This document shows, one piece after another, positions 28,086 through 37,833 of a DNA stretch of 64,000 nt. Below the pieces are notes generated by a model, which had not been told where the DNA came from, searched no databases, and was given only the letters and a program-made list of their open reading frames with translations. The stretch is from Aquabacterium humicola (GTDB lineage Bacteria > Pseudomonadota > Gammaproteobacteria > Burkholderiales > Burkholderiaceae_C), in the NCBI RefSeq assembly GCF_030167915.1, contig NZ_JARGNB010000006.1, positions 310,001 to 374,000 on the forward strand, read 5' to 3'. Position 1 is the first letter of the stretch. Each line of letters opens with the position of its first letter. Position numbers and translations under genes: made by a program.

Positions 28086-28571
28086 ATGAGCCAAGCGCCC
28101 CTGCCCGATGACGTGCGCGCCGCGCTTCAGCGCGGCAGCCTGATCGAGGCCATCAAGCTGCTGCGACGCGCCGGCGTGACGAACCTGGCGCAGGCCAAGG
28201 CCATGCTGGAAGCCGAGGCCCGCCGCATGGGGTCGGGGGCCGGCACGGCGGCACGCACGCCCGGCCGTCCGACCGTCGCGACATCCCCCGGTGGCTTGCC
28301 GGCCGCGGCGCTCGCGGCGCTGCGGCAAGGCCGCAAGATCGAGGCGATCCGCATCGTGCGCGAGCACCACGGGCTGGGGCTGAAGGAAGCCAAGGACTTC
28401 GTCGAGTCGCACGAGCGCTCGATGCCGATCACGGCCGACAGCCTGTCGCCGGGCGATGGCCTGTCACCCGGCGAGGTGCCGCGCACCGGCAACCGCATCA
28501 CCTGGCTGCTGGTGGCGGCCGTGATCGGCGCCGGGTTGCTCTACCATTTCCTGCTGCGCAGCCCGGGTTGA
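28086..28571 (+). CDS. Tandem L7/L12-C-terminal-like protein with a C-terminal membrane anchor
   Basis: 161 residues. Two related segments resemble the ribosomal L7/L12 C-terminal domain: residues about 6-45 (VRAALQRGSLIEAIKLLR) and 75-115 (LAALRQGRKIEAIRIVRE, then GLGLKEAKDFVE). The second keeps the L7/L12 signature GLGLKEAK. A Pro/Gly linker and one membrane helix (WLLVAAVIGAGLLYHFLL) end the protein, so it is probably tail-anchored facing the cytoplasm. It lacks the dimerising N-terminal domain of true L7/L12 and is not a ribosomal protein. The role is unknown. It is divergent from the thi operon. Confidence 0.8.
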   Translation: MSQAPLPDDVRAALQRGSLIEAIKLLRRAGVTNLAQAKAMLEAEARRMGSGAGTAARTPGRPTVATSPGGLPAAALAALRQGRKIEAIRIVREHHGLGLKEAKDFVESHERSMPITADSLSPGDGLSPGEVPRTGNRITWLLVAAVIGAGLLYHFLLRSPG

Positions 28572-28583
28572 ACCCGCGGCGGC

Positions 28584-30143
28584 TCAGGCGATGCGGAACG
28601 CGCCGACCGCCGCCACCAGCCCCTGCGCCTGCTGGCGCAGCGACTCCGCCGCGGCCGCGGCCTCTTCGACGAGCGCGGCGTTCTGCTGCGTGCTGCGGTC
28701 CATCGCGCCGACGGCGCTGTTGACCTCGTGGATGCCGACGGACTGCTCGGCGCTGGCGCGCGAGATCTCCGCCACCACGGTGTTGACCTGGCCGATGCCG
28801 TCGACGATGCGCTGCATCATCGCGCCGGCATGCTGCACCTTGGTGGCGCCGGCCTCGACCTGCTGCACCGAGCTGCCGATGAGGCCGCGGATCTCCTTGG
28901 CGGCGCCGGCGCTGCGCTGCGCTAGGCCGCGTACTTCCTGCGCCACGACCGCGAAGCCGCGGCCGGCGTCGCCGGCGCGCGCGGCCTCGACCGCGGCATT
29001 GAGCGCGAGGATGTTGGTCTGGAACGCCAGCCCGTCGATCGTGCCGATGATCTCGCCGATGCGGCGCGACTGCGTGCTGATCGCGTCCATCGTGCGCACC
29101 ACCTCGTCGACCGCGGTGCCGCCGTCGGCAGCGATGCGCGCGGCATCGCCGGCCAGGCGGTGCGCGGTGTCGGCGTTGCGGGCATTGGCCGCCACGGTGT
29201 CGGTCAGCTGCTGCAGCGATGCGGCGGTCTGCTGCAGCGCCGAGGCGGTCTGCTCGGTGCGCGCGGACAGGTCGCCGTTGCCGAGCGCGATCTCGCGCGC
29301 CGCAGTATCGATCTGGTCGGCGCCCTGGCGGATGCCGGCGACCGTGGCGTTCAGCCGCCGGGTGACCTCGGCCAGCGCACCGAGCACCTGGCCGGTCTCG
29401 TCGGCGGCCGCCGCGACCTCGCGCGTGCGCAGGTTGCCGTCGGCGACCTCGCGGGCGATCTGCAATGCGCTGCGCAGCGGCGTGACGATCAGCCGCACGC
29501 TGGCCCAGGTGGCCAGCAGCCCGGCCAGCAGCGCGGCGGCGGTCAGCAGCAGCGAGAAGTTGCGGCCTGCCTGCAGCGTGGCGGCGGTCTGTTCACCGCG
29601 GGCGGTGGCGGCGCGCGTTTCCTCGGCCGACAGCTCGGCGAGCACGCCGCGCGCCTCGTCGTAGGCCTTTTCGGCGCGGCTCATGAAGGTCGCGGCGGTG
29701 CTCAGGTCGGCGTCCTTCATGTCCAGCGTCTCGCGCGCGGCCTTCACGTAGCCGCCGAAGGCGGTGTGCAGGCGCTCGGCGCGCGCGGCCTGCGCGGCAT
29801 CGCCGGCCAGCGCGGTGCGCAGCGTGTCGATGCGGGACTGCGTCTGCAGCAGTTCGGCGTCGATGCGCTTGTCGAGCGCCTGGATCACCTCGGGCTTCAG
29901 GCCGGCCCCGGCGTAGGCGATGCTCTGCATCACCATCGCGTTGGCCGCGACGACGCGCTGCTGCGTCTCCGCGGCCTGCGCGACACGCACCATGCTCTGC
30001 TGCGTCAGCATGTCGAGCGTCGCGGCGGTCTTGCGCGCGGTCCACGCGTTCGACCCGGCGACGATCACCAGGCACAGCAGCACCAGCAGCGGCGCGAGCG
30101 CCACCTTGGCCATCAGCGGCAGGCGTTCGATCAGGCGCTTCAT
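28584..30143 (-). CDS. Methyl-accepting chemotaxis protein
   Basis: 519 residues. TM1 is about 12-32, followed by a periplasmic four-helix-type sensor (about 33-185), TM2 (about 190-212), HAMP, and the signalling domain. The tip [20 protein letters not shown] is diagnostic. The ATG at 30143 removes an unrelated upstream extension. There is no C-terminal pentapeptide tether for CheR/CheB. It lies 23 bases downstream of the Cache-protein gene, so the two are likely one operon and may share a ligand. Confidence 0.95.
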   Translation of the reverse strand: MKRLIERLPLMAKVALAPLLVLLCLVIVAGSNAWTARKTAATLDMLTQQSMVRVAQAAETQQRVVAANAMVMQSIAYAGAGLKPEVIQALDKRIDAELLQTQSRIDTLRTALAGDAAQAARAERLHTAFGGYVKAARETLDMKDADLSTAATFMSRAEKAYDEARGVLAELSAEETRAATARGEQTAATLQAGRNFSLLLTAAALLAGLLATWASVRLIVTPLRSALQIAREVADGNLRTREVAAAADETGQVLGALAEVTRRLNATVAGIRQGADQIDTAAREIALGNGDLSARTEQTASALQQTAASLQQLTDTVAANARNADTAHRLAGDAARIAADGGTAVDEVVRTMDAISTQSRRIGEIIGTIDGLAFQTNILALNAAVEAARAGDAGRGFAVVAQEVRGLAQRSAGAAKEIRGLIGSSVQQVEAGATKVQHAGAMMQRIVDGIGQVNTVVAEISRASAEQSVGIHEVNSAVGAMDRSTQQNAALVEEAAAAAESLRQQAQGLVAAVGAFRIA

Positions 30144-30166
30144 CGCGGCCTCGATCCGGCGGCGGA

Positions 30167-30628
30167 TCAGCGGTAGGCGCCGACGGCGACACCGACCTCG
30201 GTGCCGGCGACGCGCTTGACGAAGGTGGTCTTGCCGTCGACCTTCTTCGTCGCCGGGTTGCTCCAGTCGTAGTCGACCCAGCCTTCGCCCTTCGTCGTGA
30301 CCACCTGGATGATCTCGCGCACGAACGGCTTGCCGTTCTGGTCCTTCAGGTCGATCATGTTCTTGCCGACGAGCTTCTCGTTCGTGCCATGCGCGAGCCA
30401 GTTCGCCTTCAGGTCGAAGGCGAACACGTACAGGTCCTTGCGCACCCAGTTGGCCTTGTCGCCGGTGAAGTCCTTCATCGCCTGCTCGACGCCGACCTTC
30501 TTCACGTGCGCCGCGGCCGACTCGGCCATGGCCTTGGCTTCGTCCTTCGTGCCGCGCTCCTGCGCCTGCGCGGACAGGGCGAGGAAACCGGCCAGGCACA
30601 GCGCCAGCAGGGAACGGATGATCTTCAT
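30167..30628 (-). CDS. Secreted single-Cache-domain protein
   Basis: 153 residues with a signal peptide ([20 protein letters not shown]) and one Cache_2-like domain ([49 protein letters not shown]). Such periplasmic Cache proteins are often encoded next to chemoreceptors. They may present small ligands to them, as suggested here by the MCP gene just downstream. GGAGACAACCCC before the ATG is a good ribosome site. Confidence 0.88.
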   Translation of the reverse strand: MKIIRSLLALCLAGFLALSAQAQERGTKDEAKAMAESAAAHVKKVGVEQAMKDFTGDKANWVRKDLYVFAFDLKANWLAHGTNEKLVGKNMIDLKDQNGKPFVREIIQVVTTKGEGWVDYDWSNPATKKVDGKTTFVKRVAGTEVGVAVGAYR

Positions 30629-30864
30629 GGGGTTGTCTCCGATGGTCGTGTGGGAAGGGCGATCGACGCGATCGGCCCGAACACGGGTCTTCGGTTTCAT
30701 TCAGGCCCCAGTTGATGGCGTACTACTACGCTGTGATTAATCCCAGGTCGCCAGGCGCCTGGCGCACTCGTCGGCCTTCGCCGGTGCCGGCGTCATGATT
30801 CAATCGACGAGCCGCCCGCTGCGCCAACGGATCGGCCGCGCGGCCTGCGCGGGGCGGCGCCTGA

Positions 30865-31293
30865 TCACGTGCCGGCAGGGCGCTGCGGCGGCGCCGGCTG
30901 GCCGTCGATGCGCTCGAGCGCGGCATCGAGGCAAGCCCAGGCCGGCGCGCTGGCGCTCCAGATGTTCGCGACCGGCCGGATCGACGAAGGGTCCTCGAGC
31001 GTGCCGACGCGCACGACCGTGAGCTGCGGTCGGCCGGTCGAGTCGGCGAAGAGGTGGCATCCGCAGCGCGCACAGAAGCGGCGGCGCACCTGGTTGCCGC
31101 TGTCGGCGGTCTTGAGGTACTCGGCCGGCTCGCCGTCGATCTCCAGCCGTTCGGTCGGAAAGATCGCATTGGCCGTGCCATTGCCGGCAATGCGCTGGCA
31201 GTCGCGGCACCAGCAGACGCGCGCGATGACCGGCTCGCCGGTCACGCGGTAGCGCACCTGGCCGCACAGGCAGCGTCCGGTTCGTTCGCTCAT
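30865..31293 (-). CDS. GFA-family (CENP-V/GFA) zinc protein
   Basis: 142 residues. Cysteine groups typical of the glutathione-dependent formaldehyde-activating fold are present: RCLCGQVRY, CWCRDCQ and CARCGCHLF. These bind structural and catalytic zinc. Family members bind S-hydroxymethylglutathione or similar thiol adducts, but most homologues are uncharacterised. The gene is isolated. The 30629-30864 gap upstream of the Cache gene contains nothing I can name. Confidence 0.88.
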   Translation of the reverse strand: MSERTGRCLCGQVRYRVTGEPVIARVCWCRDCQRIAGNGTANAIFPTERLEIDGEPAEYLKTADSGNQVRRRFCARCGCHLFADSTGRPQLTVVRVGTLEDPSSIRPVANIWSASAPAWACLDAALERIDGQPAPPQRPAGT

Positions 31294-31494
31294 GTCGATG
31301 CTCCCGCGGGTGAAGGCGGCCGACTCTACGGCCTGCCGATGCCTGCGGCGGGCCCGGTGGTCCCGGGCGCCGTCGAGCCTCTCCTAGACGCCTTTGGCGC
31401 GTTCGATATCGACGTTGTCATTCTCGCCAATGGCCCGAAAGCGCCTGCGTGCCTACAGTGGCGCCACTGACGAAGCCGCCAAGGACCTGCAACG

Positions 31495-32409
31495 ATGAAC
31501 CCGTACCAACCGCTCGAAGACCGCTACGTGACGCTGGGCCCGCATCGCGTGCGCTACTGGCAGGCCGGTGACGCCGGCCCGGCCGTGGTGCTGGTGCACG
31601 CGCTCGGCGCCTCGGTCGAGTACTGGGCCCGCGTGATGCCGACGCTGGCGCGGCACCACCGCGTCTTCGCGTTGGACCTGCTCGGCTTCGGCCTCAGCGA
31701 CAAGCCCGACCTGCCCTATGGCGAAGCTCTGCTCGCCGGTGTCGTGCGCGACTTCGCCGACGGGATGGGTCTCGAGCGCTTCCACCTCGTCGGCAACTCG
31801 ATGGGCGGCGCGGTCTCGCAGCGCGTGGCCCGCGAGAACCCGCAGCGCATCGCGAGCCTCGCGCTGGTGTGCTCCGGCGGGCTCGGCACCGCGATCAGCC
31901 CGCGCGTGCGCCTGCTGAGCGTGGCGCTGGTAGGAGAGTTCCTCGCGCGGCCGCGGCCCGAGATGACGAAACGCTTGATCCGCGGCGGCATGGTGGTACG
32001 CGAGGGTGCACCGCGCGAACTGCTCGACGCATCGCTCGCGCATGCGCGCAGCCCGGGCGCCCGCCGTGCGTTCCTCGCCACCTTGCGCAACGGCATCCGG
32101 CTCGACGGCCAGCGGCCGGCCATCGTCGACGCGCACCGCGCCGCCTTCCCGCGCATGACCTGGCCGACGCTGGTGATGACCGGCGACCGCGACCCGATCA
32201 TCCCGACCGACCACGACGACGCGATCCGCGCGATCCCGCTGCTCACGACGCACCGCTTCGCCGGCTGCGGCCACTACCCGCAGCTGGAGCAGCCCGAGGC
32301 GTTCTGCGACGTGCTGCTGCGTTTTCTCGAGGCCGCGCCAACGCCGGCCGCGAGCGGCGCGACCGGCGTGGGCGCACTCACCGCGCAGCGCACGCTCAGC
32401 CCGGCGTGA
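31495..32409 (+). CDS. Alpha/beta-fold hydrolase
   Basis: 304 residues. The nucleophile is S102 in GNSMGG, the acid is in GDRDPI, and the His is in GCGHYPQLE. The oxyanion strand reads VVLVHALGAS. It looks like the meta-cleavage-product hydrolase/epoxide-hydrolase branch of cytoplasmic hydrolases, but the substrate is open. The last 20 residues (Ala/Thr/Gly-rich) look disordered. Its 3' end overlaps the convergent PEP-CTERM gene by 14 bases. Confidence 0.85.
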   Translation: MNPYQPLEDRYVTLGPHRVRYWQAGDAGPAVVLVHALGASVEYWARVMPTLARHHRVFALDLLGFGLSDKPDLPYGEALLAGVVRDFADGMGLERFHLVGNSMGGAVSQRVARENPQRIASLALVCSGGLGTAISPRVRLLSVALVGEFLARPRPEMTKRLIRGGMVVREGAPRELLDASLAHARSPGARRAFLATLRNGIRLDGQRPAIVDAHRAAFPRMTWPTLVMTGDRDPIIPTDHDDAIRAIPLLTTHRFAGCGHYPQLEQPEAFCDVLLRFLEAAPTPAASGATGVGALTAQRTLSPA

Positions 32410-33265
32410 GGCCGGCCGGGTGCAGTCTGCCGCGCGCGTGTTGCCCGGGCCGCGGTCGGCGCGACGCGCCTGCCGCGGCCATCGCCGCCAGCGCCATCAG
32501 CAGCACCGGCGCGGGCTCCGGCACGGTCGCGGGCGGCAGCGTCGGGAAGACAAAACCGCCGCCCGCGACGTAGCCACCGCCGGGCGTGAGCACGTCGACG
32601 TAGAAGGTCGACGTGTCGAGCGCGTTCGTTTCGACGGCCGATTCGATGTGGGCATGCGACAGGACGGTCAGGCGGCTCGCGACGCGGATCACGCTGCCGA
32701 CGTCGAACTCGTACGCGACCAGCGCGAACTCGTCGATCAGGAACGCCGGGGTGTCGAAGCTGCTGGCGAAGCTCCAGTCGGCCAGCACCTGGCCGGCGAC
32801 GAAGGTCCTCGAGGTCACGGCGCCGCCGAAGGCCGAGCCGGGGCCGAAGCCGCTGCCCGCGACGAAGCCGTCGAGTGCCGTCGCGAACTGCAGCGTGACC
32901 TTCTCGCCCGGCGTGCCGGTGATCAGCAGGTCGGCGTACCAGCTCAGGTCGTCGGCCGCCTGCGCGCTGTGGAAGGCGCCGCTCGTGTAGGTGAGCCCGC
33001 GGCCGCCTAGCGCGCCCACGCTGGCGTAGGCACTGGTCGATGCGGTCTGCGCGCCACCGCCCTTGGTGTCGGCGATGGCCTGCGTCACGAGGCCGGTGCC
33101 GGCCGCCGGCCCCGCGTCGGCGAGGTTCACGAACCAGTGCGCGTTGCCCGCATCGAGCGCGAGGTAGGCGGCGACGCCGATGTCGAGCACCGGTGCGGCG
33201 CGCGCGGGCAGCAGGGCCGTCGCGGCGAGCACGGCGAGCAGGAAGAGGCTGCGGCGCTCACGCAT
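32396..33265 (-). CDS. PEP-CTERM surface protein
   Basis: 289 residues with a signal peptide (LFLLAVLAATALLPARA), then a Gly/Ala/Ser-rich beta domain. The tripartite sorting signal has VPEPAP, a helix (VLLMALAAMAAAGA) and a basic cluster (SRRPRP). PEP-CTERM proteins are processed by an exosortase and released or displayed with exopolysaccharide. Unusually, about 16 residues follow the basic cluster. The ATG overlaps the end of the HAF-repeat gene by 8 bases, so the two are cotranslated. The extracellular role is unknown. Confidence 0.8.
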   Translation of the reverse strand: MRERRSLFLLAVLAATALLPARAAPVLDIGVAAYLALDAGNAHWFVNLADAGPAAGTGLVTQAIADTKGGGAQTASTSAYASVGALGGRGLTYTSGAFHSAQAADDLSWYADLLITGTPGEKVTLQFATALDGFVAGSGFGPGSAFGGAVTSRTFVAGQVLADWSFASSFDTPAFLIDEFALVAYEFDVGSVIRVASRLTVLSHAHIESAVETNALDTSTFYVDVLTPGGGYVAGGGFVFPTLPPATVPEPAPVLLMALAAMAAAGASRRPRPGQHARGRLHPAGLTPG

Positions 33266-34313
33266 GATCGGCTCCCGGCGCCACGCGCAAGTCGTGTGGC
33301 GCATCGGTGCGGCGACGCCGCCAGACCGCGGCGACACCGAGGCCGAGGGCCGTCAGCACGAAGCTGCCCGGTTCCGGCATCGGCGTCGCGACGAAGCCGT
33401 GGATCACGCCGGCCGCGTCGGCATAGGTGCCGGCGATGAGACCGGCGTTGTTGATGTCGCTCGCCTGCGCATACAGCGCGGCGGGCGGCTCGATCGGCAC
33501 GAAGGCGCCGTCGGCCCACAAGTAGCCGCTCAACTCGTCGCCTTCGCCGTACCAGCCGACGATCGCGCCCCCGTCGTTGAGGCCGAACGCGCCCGAGCGG
33601 GTGGCACCGAACGGCGTGATGATCGTCAGCGTGCCGGCGGACCACAGGAAGCCCGACGACGCGGCGCAGCCCGCGCACGACGCCTCGACGGCGCCGACGA
33701 CCTGGCCGAGGTCGTTGATGCCCACCGGCAGCGTGCTGTCGGCACCGGGCACGTCGAGCGTCGTGAAGGCCCCACCCGACCAGACGTAGCCGTGGTATCC
33801 GGTGCCGGGCGGTCCGGTGCGGTACGAGCCGACCACCGTCAGCGCGCCGTTGACGCCGAACGCGCCGGCCTGCTGCGAGCCGGGCGGCACGAGGGCGGTG
33901 TACGCGCCGCTGGCCAGCAGGTAGCCGAAGGCCGGATCGGCATTGCCGATCTGCGGCACGCTGCTTGCGGTGCCGGCCACCGCGCCGCTGCTGCCGATGC
34001 CGAACGCGTCGGTGTACGCGGCGCCCGGGTAGTCGATCGTCGAGACGACGCCGCCGCCGCCGCCGCTGGTGCGGAAGCCGTGCCAGGCGCCACCGGCGTC
34101 GAGGTACGCGCCGACCACGGCGCCGCTGTCGTCGATGCCCTGCACATGGGTCTGCACGGCACCGGGCACGTCGATCGTCGTGTACTTGTAGACCGGCGCG
34201 GCGGTGGCCGTCGGGCCGACGGTGAATGCCGCGCCGGCCAGCAGCAGCGCGGCCGCGAGCGTGTGGCGGGACTTGCGCGTCGTGCGCGTCTCGAGGGTCT
34301 TGCGAGGGGTCAT
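33258..34313 (-). CDS. PEP-CTERM protein with HAF-type extracellular repeats
   Basis: 351 residues with signal peptide TLAAALLLAGAAFTVG. Six or so repeats follow, of the form GINDxGxVVGxY then HGYVWSGGAFTTLDVPGA, matching the extracellular HAF repeat family and probably forming a beta-propeller. The sorting tail is MPEPGSFVLTALGLG, then VWRRRR, plus a further 15 residues. AGGAGCC before the ATG at 34313 is a good ribosome site. First of a two-gene PEP-CTERM run, 87 bases after the kinase gene. Confidence 0.85.
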   Translation of the reverse strand: MTPRKTLETRTTRKSRHTLAAALLLAGAAFTVGPTATAAPVYKYTTIDVPGAVQTHVQGIDDSGAVVGAYLDAGGAWHGFRTSGGGGGVVSTIDYPGAAYTDAFGIGSSGAVAGTASSVPQIGNADPAFGYLLASGAYTALVPPGSQQAGAFGVNGALTVVGSYRTGPPGTGYHGYVWSGGAFTTLDVPGADSTLPVGINDLGQVVGAVEASCAGCAASSGFLWSAGTLTIITPFGATRSGAFGLNDGGAIVGWYGEGDELSGYLWADGAFVPIEPPAALYAQASDINNAGLIAGTYADAAGVIHGFVATPMPEPGSFVLTALGLGVAAVWRRRRTDAPHDLRVAPGADHA

Positions 34314-34400
34314 GATGGCTCCTGAATGGGGACTTCCCATCCAGCAAGACGCCAAAGCGCCTGGCTCGTCCGCCGCGCCAAGCTAGGGGGGCGGGCCTGA

Positions 34401-37223
34401 TCAGCGCATCACGCTCGATGCCGCGTGCATCAGTTCACGCGCCGCGCGGCTGGCCGCGGCGGATTCGCCGTCCAGGCGCTGGCTGGCCTGCAGCGCGCGC
34501 GCCGCCAGTTCCTGCGCCTGCGCCCGGTCGCCGAGCGCGAGCGCCAGCGCGGCACGGTCCCGCCACACCTCGGGCTGCACGCGCAGGTCGAACGCGCCTC
34601 GCAGCTGCTGCGCGGCCTGCAGCGCCTGGTCGCCGTGGCGCCGCGCGGACGCGGTGTCGCCGCGGGCCAGCGCGATCTTCGCCAGGCCCATCTGCGCGAG
34701 GGACGCGGCGGCGATCGGGCGTTCGCCGGCGGCCCGCAGTACCGCGTCGAACTCCGCTGCCGCGGCGGGCGACTGGCCGGTGTCGGCGAGCCATTGCGCG
34801 TAGCGCACGCGGGCGTCGCAGGCGGCCACGGCGCCTGCCGGCTCATGGCGCGCGTAGTCGTCGAGCGCTTCGCGGAACAGGCGCTGCGCCTCCTCGCCGC
34901 GGCCGAGCGCGGCCAGGGCGCGCGCGAGCAGCACGGCCGCATGGCGGCGGTCGGCCTCGCGGTCGGGGCGGGCGACGATCACGCGGTAGGCCGCCTCCAG
35001 CGGCGGCAGCGCCTGCGCCGCGCGGCCTTCGGCGAGCAGCGCCTCGCCCCACGATCGCAGCAGCATCGCGTCATGGCCGGTGGCGCCGCTGCCGGGCGGT
35101 GTCGGCAGCAGCGGCAGCGTCTCGTCGTACAGGCGAAACGCGGCCTCGCGCTCGCCGCGCCGGTGCAGGAAGCGCGCGTATTCGTCGATGACCATCCAGT
35201 GCGTCGGCAGTTGCACGCCGGCGCTGCGCGACAGGCGTTCGGCCTCGCGGAAGGCATTCGCCGCGCCGGTCTGGTCGTCGAGCTGGTGCAGCGCGAGTGC
35301 CAGGTTGCGCTGCGTCATCGCCAGGTCCCCGGCCTCGGGCTGGCGCTGGCGCCGGCCGGCAGCCAGGGCCTGCAGGTAGCGATCGCGCGCGGCCGCCGGC
35401 TCGCCGCGCTTGAGGTGCTCGTTGCCGGCGTTGGCCAGCGCGGCCAGGTAGCTCGGATGGTCCGCGTCGAGGCGGCCGAAGAGCTCGATCGCGCGCTGCA
35501 GCGCGCGCATGCGCTCGTCGCCGGCGCCGGGAACGGCCTGCAGCGCCTGCGCCTGCGCGAGCCACCACTCGGCCGCCTGCAGCGACCGGGCGCCGGCGCG
35601 CACGCCGATCAGCGCATCGATCGCGTCGAGGCGGCGCCGGGCCTCGTCGCGCTGCTGCGAGAAGATCAGTGACCAGGCCTCGGTCAGCAGCGCATCGATC
35701 ACCAGCGGATGCCGCTCGCCGTAGTGGGCCCGCGCCAGCGCCAGGCGTCGCGCCGACAGCTCGTCGTAGCGCTGCTGCTCGAGCAGCCAGCCGTAGATCT
35801 CGCTCGTGATGCCGAGCAGCTCGATCGCGGTGGCGGGATCGTGCTTGAACTCGGTCTCGATGCGCGCTGCGTTGGCGTCGAGCAGCTCGCGCGCGGTGAC
35901 CTCGCCCGGCGGCCGGTCGCGCAGCAGGCGCGGATCGCCGGCGCGGAAGACGCTGACGAGGAAGTCCTTGATCGCGCCGGCCCGCGCGGCCTCGCGCTCG
36001 GCCCGCTGCATCTGCCAGACGGTGGCGGCCATGCCGGCGCCGATCGCCCCCAGCAGCACGGAGGCCGCCGCGTAGCGCCAGGCGTGCCGGCGCAACTGCT
36101 TGCCGATGCGGTAGCCCAGTCCCGCCGGACGCGCCGCGACCGGGCGCGAATCGAGGTGGCGGCGGATGTCCTCGGCGAAGGCTTCGGCCGAGCGATAGCG
36201 ATCGGCCGGCCGCAACGCCAGCGCCTTGATGACGATCGCGTCGACGTCGCCGCGCAGCGCGCGCCGGTGCGCCGGCGGCGCACCGGCACTGGGCAGCGTG
36301 ATGCCGCCGTCGAGGATCGCCTCCTCGATCGCCCCCGGCGTCGCGCGCGCGAGCCGGTACGGCAGGCGGTGAGCGAGCAGCTCGTACAGCAGCACGCCGA
36401 GCGAATAGATGTCGGTGGCCGTGCTCAAGGCGCCGCCGGCGATCTGCTCCGGCGACGCGTACTGCGGTGTCATCGCGCGGCCGCCGAACTGCGTCAGCGC
36501 CGTCGGCGGTGCGTCGGCGCCGTCGCCGCCGAGCAGCTTGGCGACGCCGAAGTCCAGCAGCTTCACGCGGCCTTGGCGATCGACGAGCACGTTGGCCGGC
36601 TTGATGTCGCGGTGGATCACGAGCTGGCGGTGCGCATGGCCCACCGCGTCGAGCACCTGCAGGAAGAGCCGCAGGCGGTCGGCGACGGCCAGGCCGCGTG
36701 CGGCCGCTTCGTCGGTGATCGGCCGGCCGTCGACGTATTCGAGCGCGAGCCAGGGCTGGCCCTGCGATGCGCCGGCGTCGCGCACCGCGGCGATGCCCGG
36801 GTGATCGAGGCTGCGCAGGATGTCGCGCTCGCGCGCGAACCGTTCGGCGAGCATCGCGGCGCGCAGCGGGTCGGCGAACGGCAGCTTCAGCGCCACCGGT
36901 GGCGCGGTGGGTGCGTCGATGCGCGTGGCCAGGTGCACGACGCCCATGCCGCCGCGCCCGAGCTCGCGCACCAGCTGCCACGGGCCGAGGGTGCCCCCGT
37001 CGCAGGCGGCGGGCTCGTCGCGCGCCAGCCGCGGCAGCGTCGACAGGAAGCCCTCGCGCTCGAGCGTCGCGCGCTGCGCGAGCAGCTCGGTCAGCGAGGC
37101 GCGCAACCGGGCATCGTCGCCTTGCAGCGCGGCGAGTGCGGCGGCCTGCCCGGCCGGTGCCTCATCGAGCAGCCCGTCCAGCAGCTCGAGCAGGCGAGGC
37201 CAGTCGCCGCGCGCGATGTCCAC
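34401..37223 (-). CDS. Transmembrane Ser/Thr protein kinase with TPR-rich C-terminus
   Basis: 940 residues. The kinase domain is about 80-360: glycine loop GRGGMGVVH, Lys113, HRDIKPAN with Asp206, DFG at 224-226, and the activation segment ending TPQYASPEQ. A membrane helix follows at about 386-405 (AAASVLLGAIGAGMAATVW). The extracytoplasmic half is full of Ala-rich helical TPR-like repeats. It starts with GTG one base after the stop of the ECF sigma gene. This sigma-kinase pairing is a recurrent layout in which the kinase may modulate the sigma factor. Confidence 0.93.
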   Translation of the reverse strand: MDIARGDWPRLLELLDGLLDEAPAGQAAALAALQGDDARLRASLTELLAQRATLEREGFLSTLPRLARDEPAACDGGTLGPWQLVRELGRGGMGVVHLATRIDAPTAPPVALKLPFADPLRAAMLAERFARERDILRSLDHPGIAAVRDAGASQGQPWLALEYVDGRPITDEAAARGLAVADRLRLFLQVLDAVGHAHRQLVIHRDIKPANVLVDRQGRVKLLDFGVAKLLGGDGADAPPTALTQFGGRAMTPQYASPEQIAGGALSTATDIYSLGVLLYELLAHRLPYRLARATPGAIEEAILDGGITLPSAGAPPAHRRALRGDVDAIVIKALALRPADRYRSAEAFAEDIRRHLDSRPVAARPAGLGYRIGKQLRRHAWRYAAASVLLGAIGAGMAATVWQMQRAEREAARAGAIKDFLVSVFRAGDPRLLRDRPPGEVTARELLDANAARIETEFKHDPATAIELLGITSEIYGWLLEQQRYDELSARRLALARAHYGERHPLVIDALLTEAWSLIFSQQRDEARRRLDAIDALIGVRAGARSLQAAEWWLAQAQALQAVPGAGDERMRALQRAIELFGRLDADHPSYLAALANAGNEHLKRGEPAAARDRYLQALAAGRRQRQPEAGDLAMTQRNLALALHQLDDQTGAANAFREAERLSRSAGVQLPTHWMVIDEYARFLHRRGEREAAFRLYDETLPLLPTPPGSGATGHDAMLLRSWGEALLAEGRAAQALPPLEAAYRVIVARPDREADRRHAAVLLARALAALGRGEEAQRLFREALDDYARHEPAGAVAACDARVRYAQWLADTGQSPAAAAEFDAVLRAAGERPIAAASLAQMGLAKIALARGDTASARRHGDQALQAAQQLRGAFDLRVQPEVWRDRAALALALGDRAQAQELAARALQASQRLDGESAAASRAARELMHAASSVMR

Positions 37224-37224
37224 G

Positions 37225-37782
37225 TCAATTCCGCAGGCTCTGGTAGAGGAACAGCCGGGCCCGCTCCCAGTCGCGCTCGGCGGTGCGCTTGCCCACGCCG
37301 AGCGCGAGCGCCACCTCCTCCATCTCGAGGCCGGCGAAGTAGCGCAGCTCGACCACCCGCACCAGGCGCTCGTCGTGCGCGCCGAGCTCGGCGAGTGCCT
37401 CGTGCACGCGCAGCACTTCGGCGGCGTCGGCGGCGCCGGCGGGCTCGGCGTCGACGCCGGTGTCCAGCGGCAGCGCGGCCTCGCCGCCGCCGCGTCGCGC
37501 CGCGCGCGCCGCGCGCACGAGGTCGACGACGATCGAGCGCATCACCCGCGCGACGTAGGCGAGGAAACGCGGCCGGTCGGCCACCTCCAGCCGCTCGAGC
37601 CGGACGAGCCGAAGGAAGGACTCGTGCACCAGCGCGGTGGTGTTCAGCAGCTCCTGTGCGGACCCGCGCAACCGCGCATGCGCGATGCGGCGCAGGTCGG
37701 GGTACAGCAGCTCGAACAGCCGGCCCAGCGCGACCTCGTCGCCGCGCTGCGCGGCGTGCAGCCATTCGGTGACGTCGGCCAT
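37225..37782 (-). CDS. ECF-type RNA polymerase sigma factor
   Basis: 185 residues. Region 2 (residues about 20-95) includes LYPDLRRIAHARLRG and FLAYVARVMRSIVVDLVR. Region 4 (about 130-180) includes VVELRYFAGLEMEEVALALGVGKRTAERDW. The sequence style matches the sigma group often encoded beside Ser/Thr kinases rather than beside a classical anti-sigma factor. It is probably controlled by the cotranscribed kinase and may direct transcription of the flanking PEP-CTERM genes, which is inference. Confidence 0.92.
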   Translation of the reverse strand: MADVTEWLHAAQRGDEVALGRLFELLYPDLRRIAHARLRGSAQELLNTTALVHESFLRLVRLERLEVADRPRFLAYVARVMRSIVVDLVRAARAARRGGGEAALPLDTGVDAEPAGAADAAEVLRVHEALAELGAHDERLVRVVELRYFAGLEMEEVALALGVGKRTAERDWERARLFLYQSLRN

Positions 37783-37833
37783 CGCGGTGGCCCGGATGCG
37801 GTGCCGCGGCGGCGAGCGGCCTCGGGCAGCCGG

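Noticed and set aside
28086-28571. Ribosomal protein L7/L12
   Set aside because: Lacks the N-terminal dimer domain, has two CTD-like copies and a membrane helix, and is not near rplJ/rpoB.
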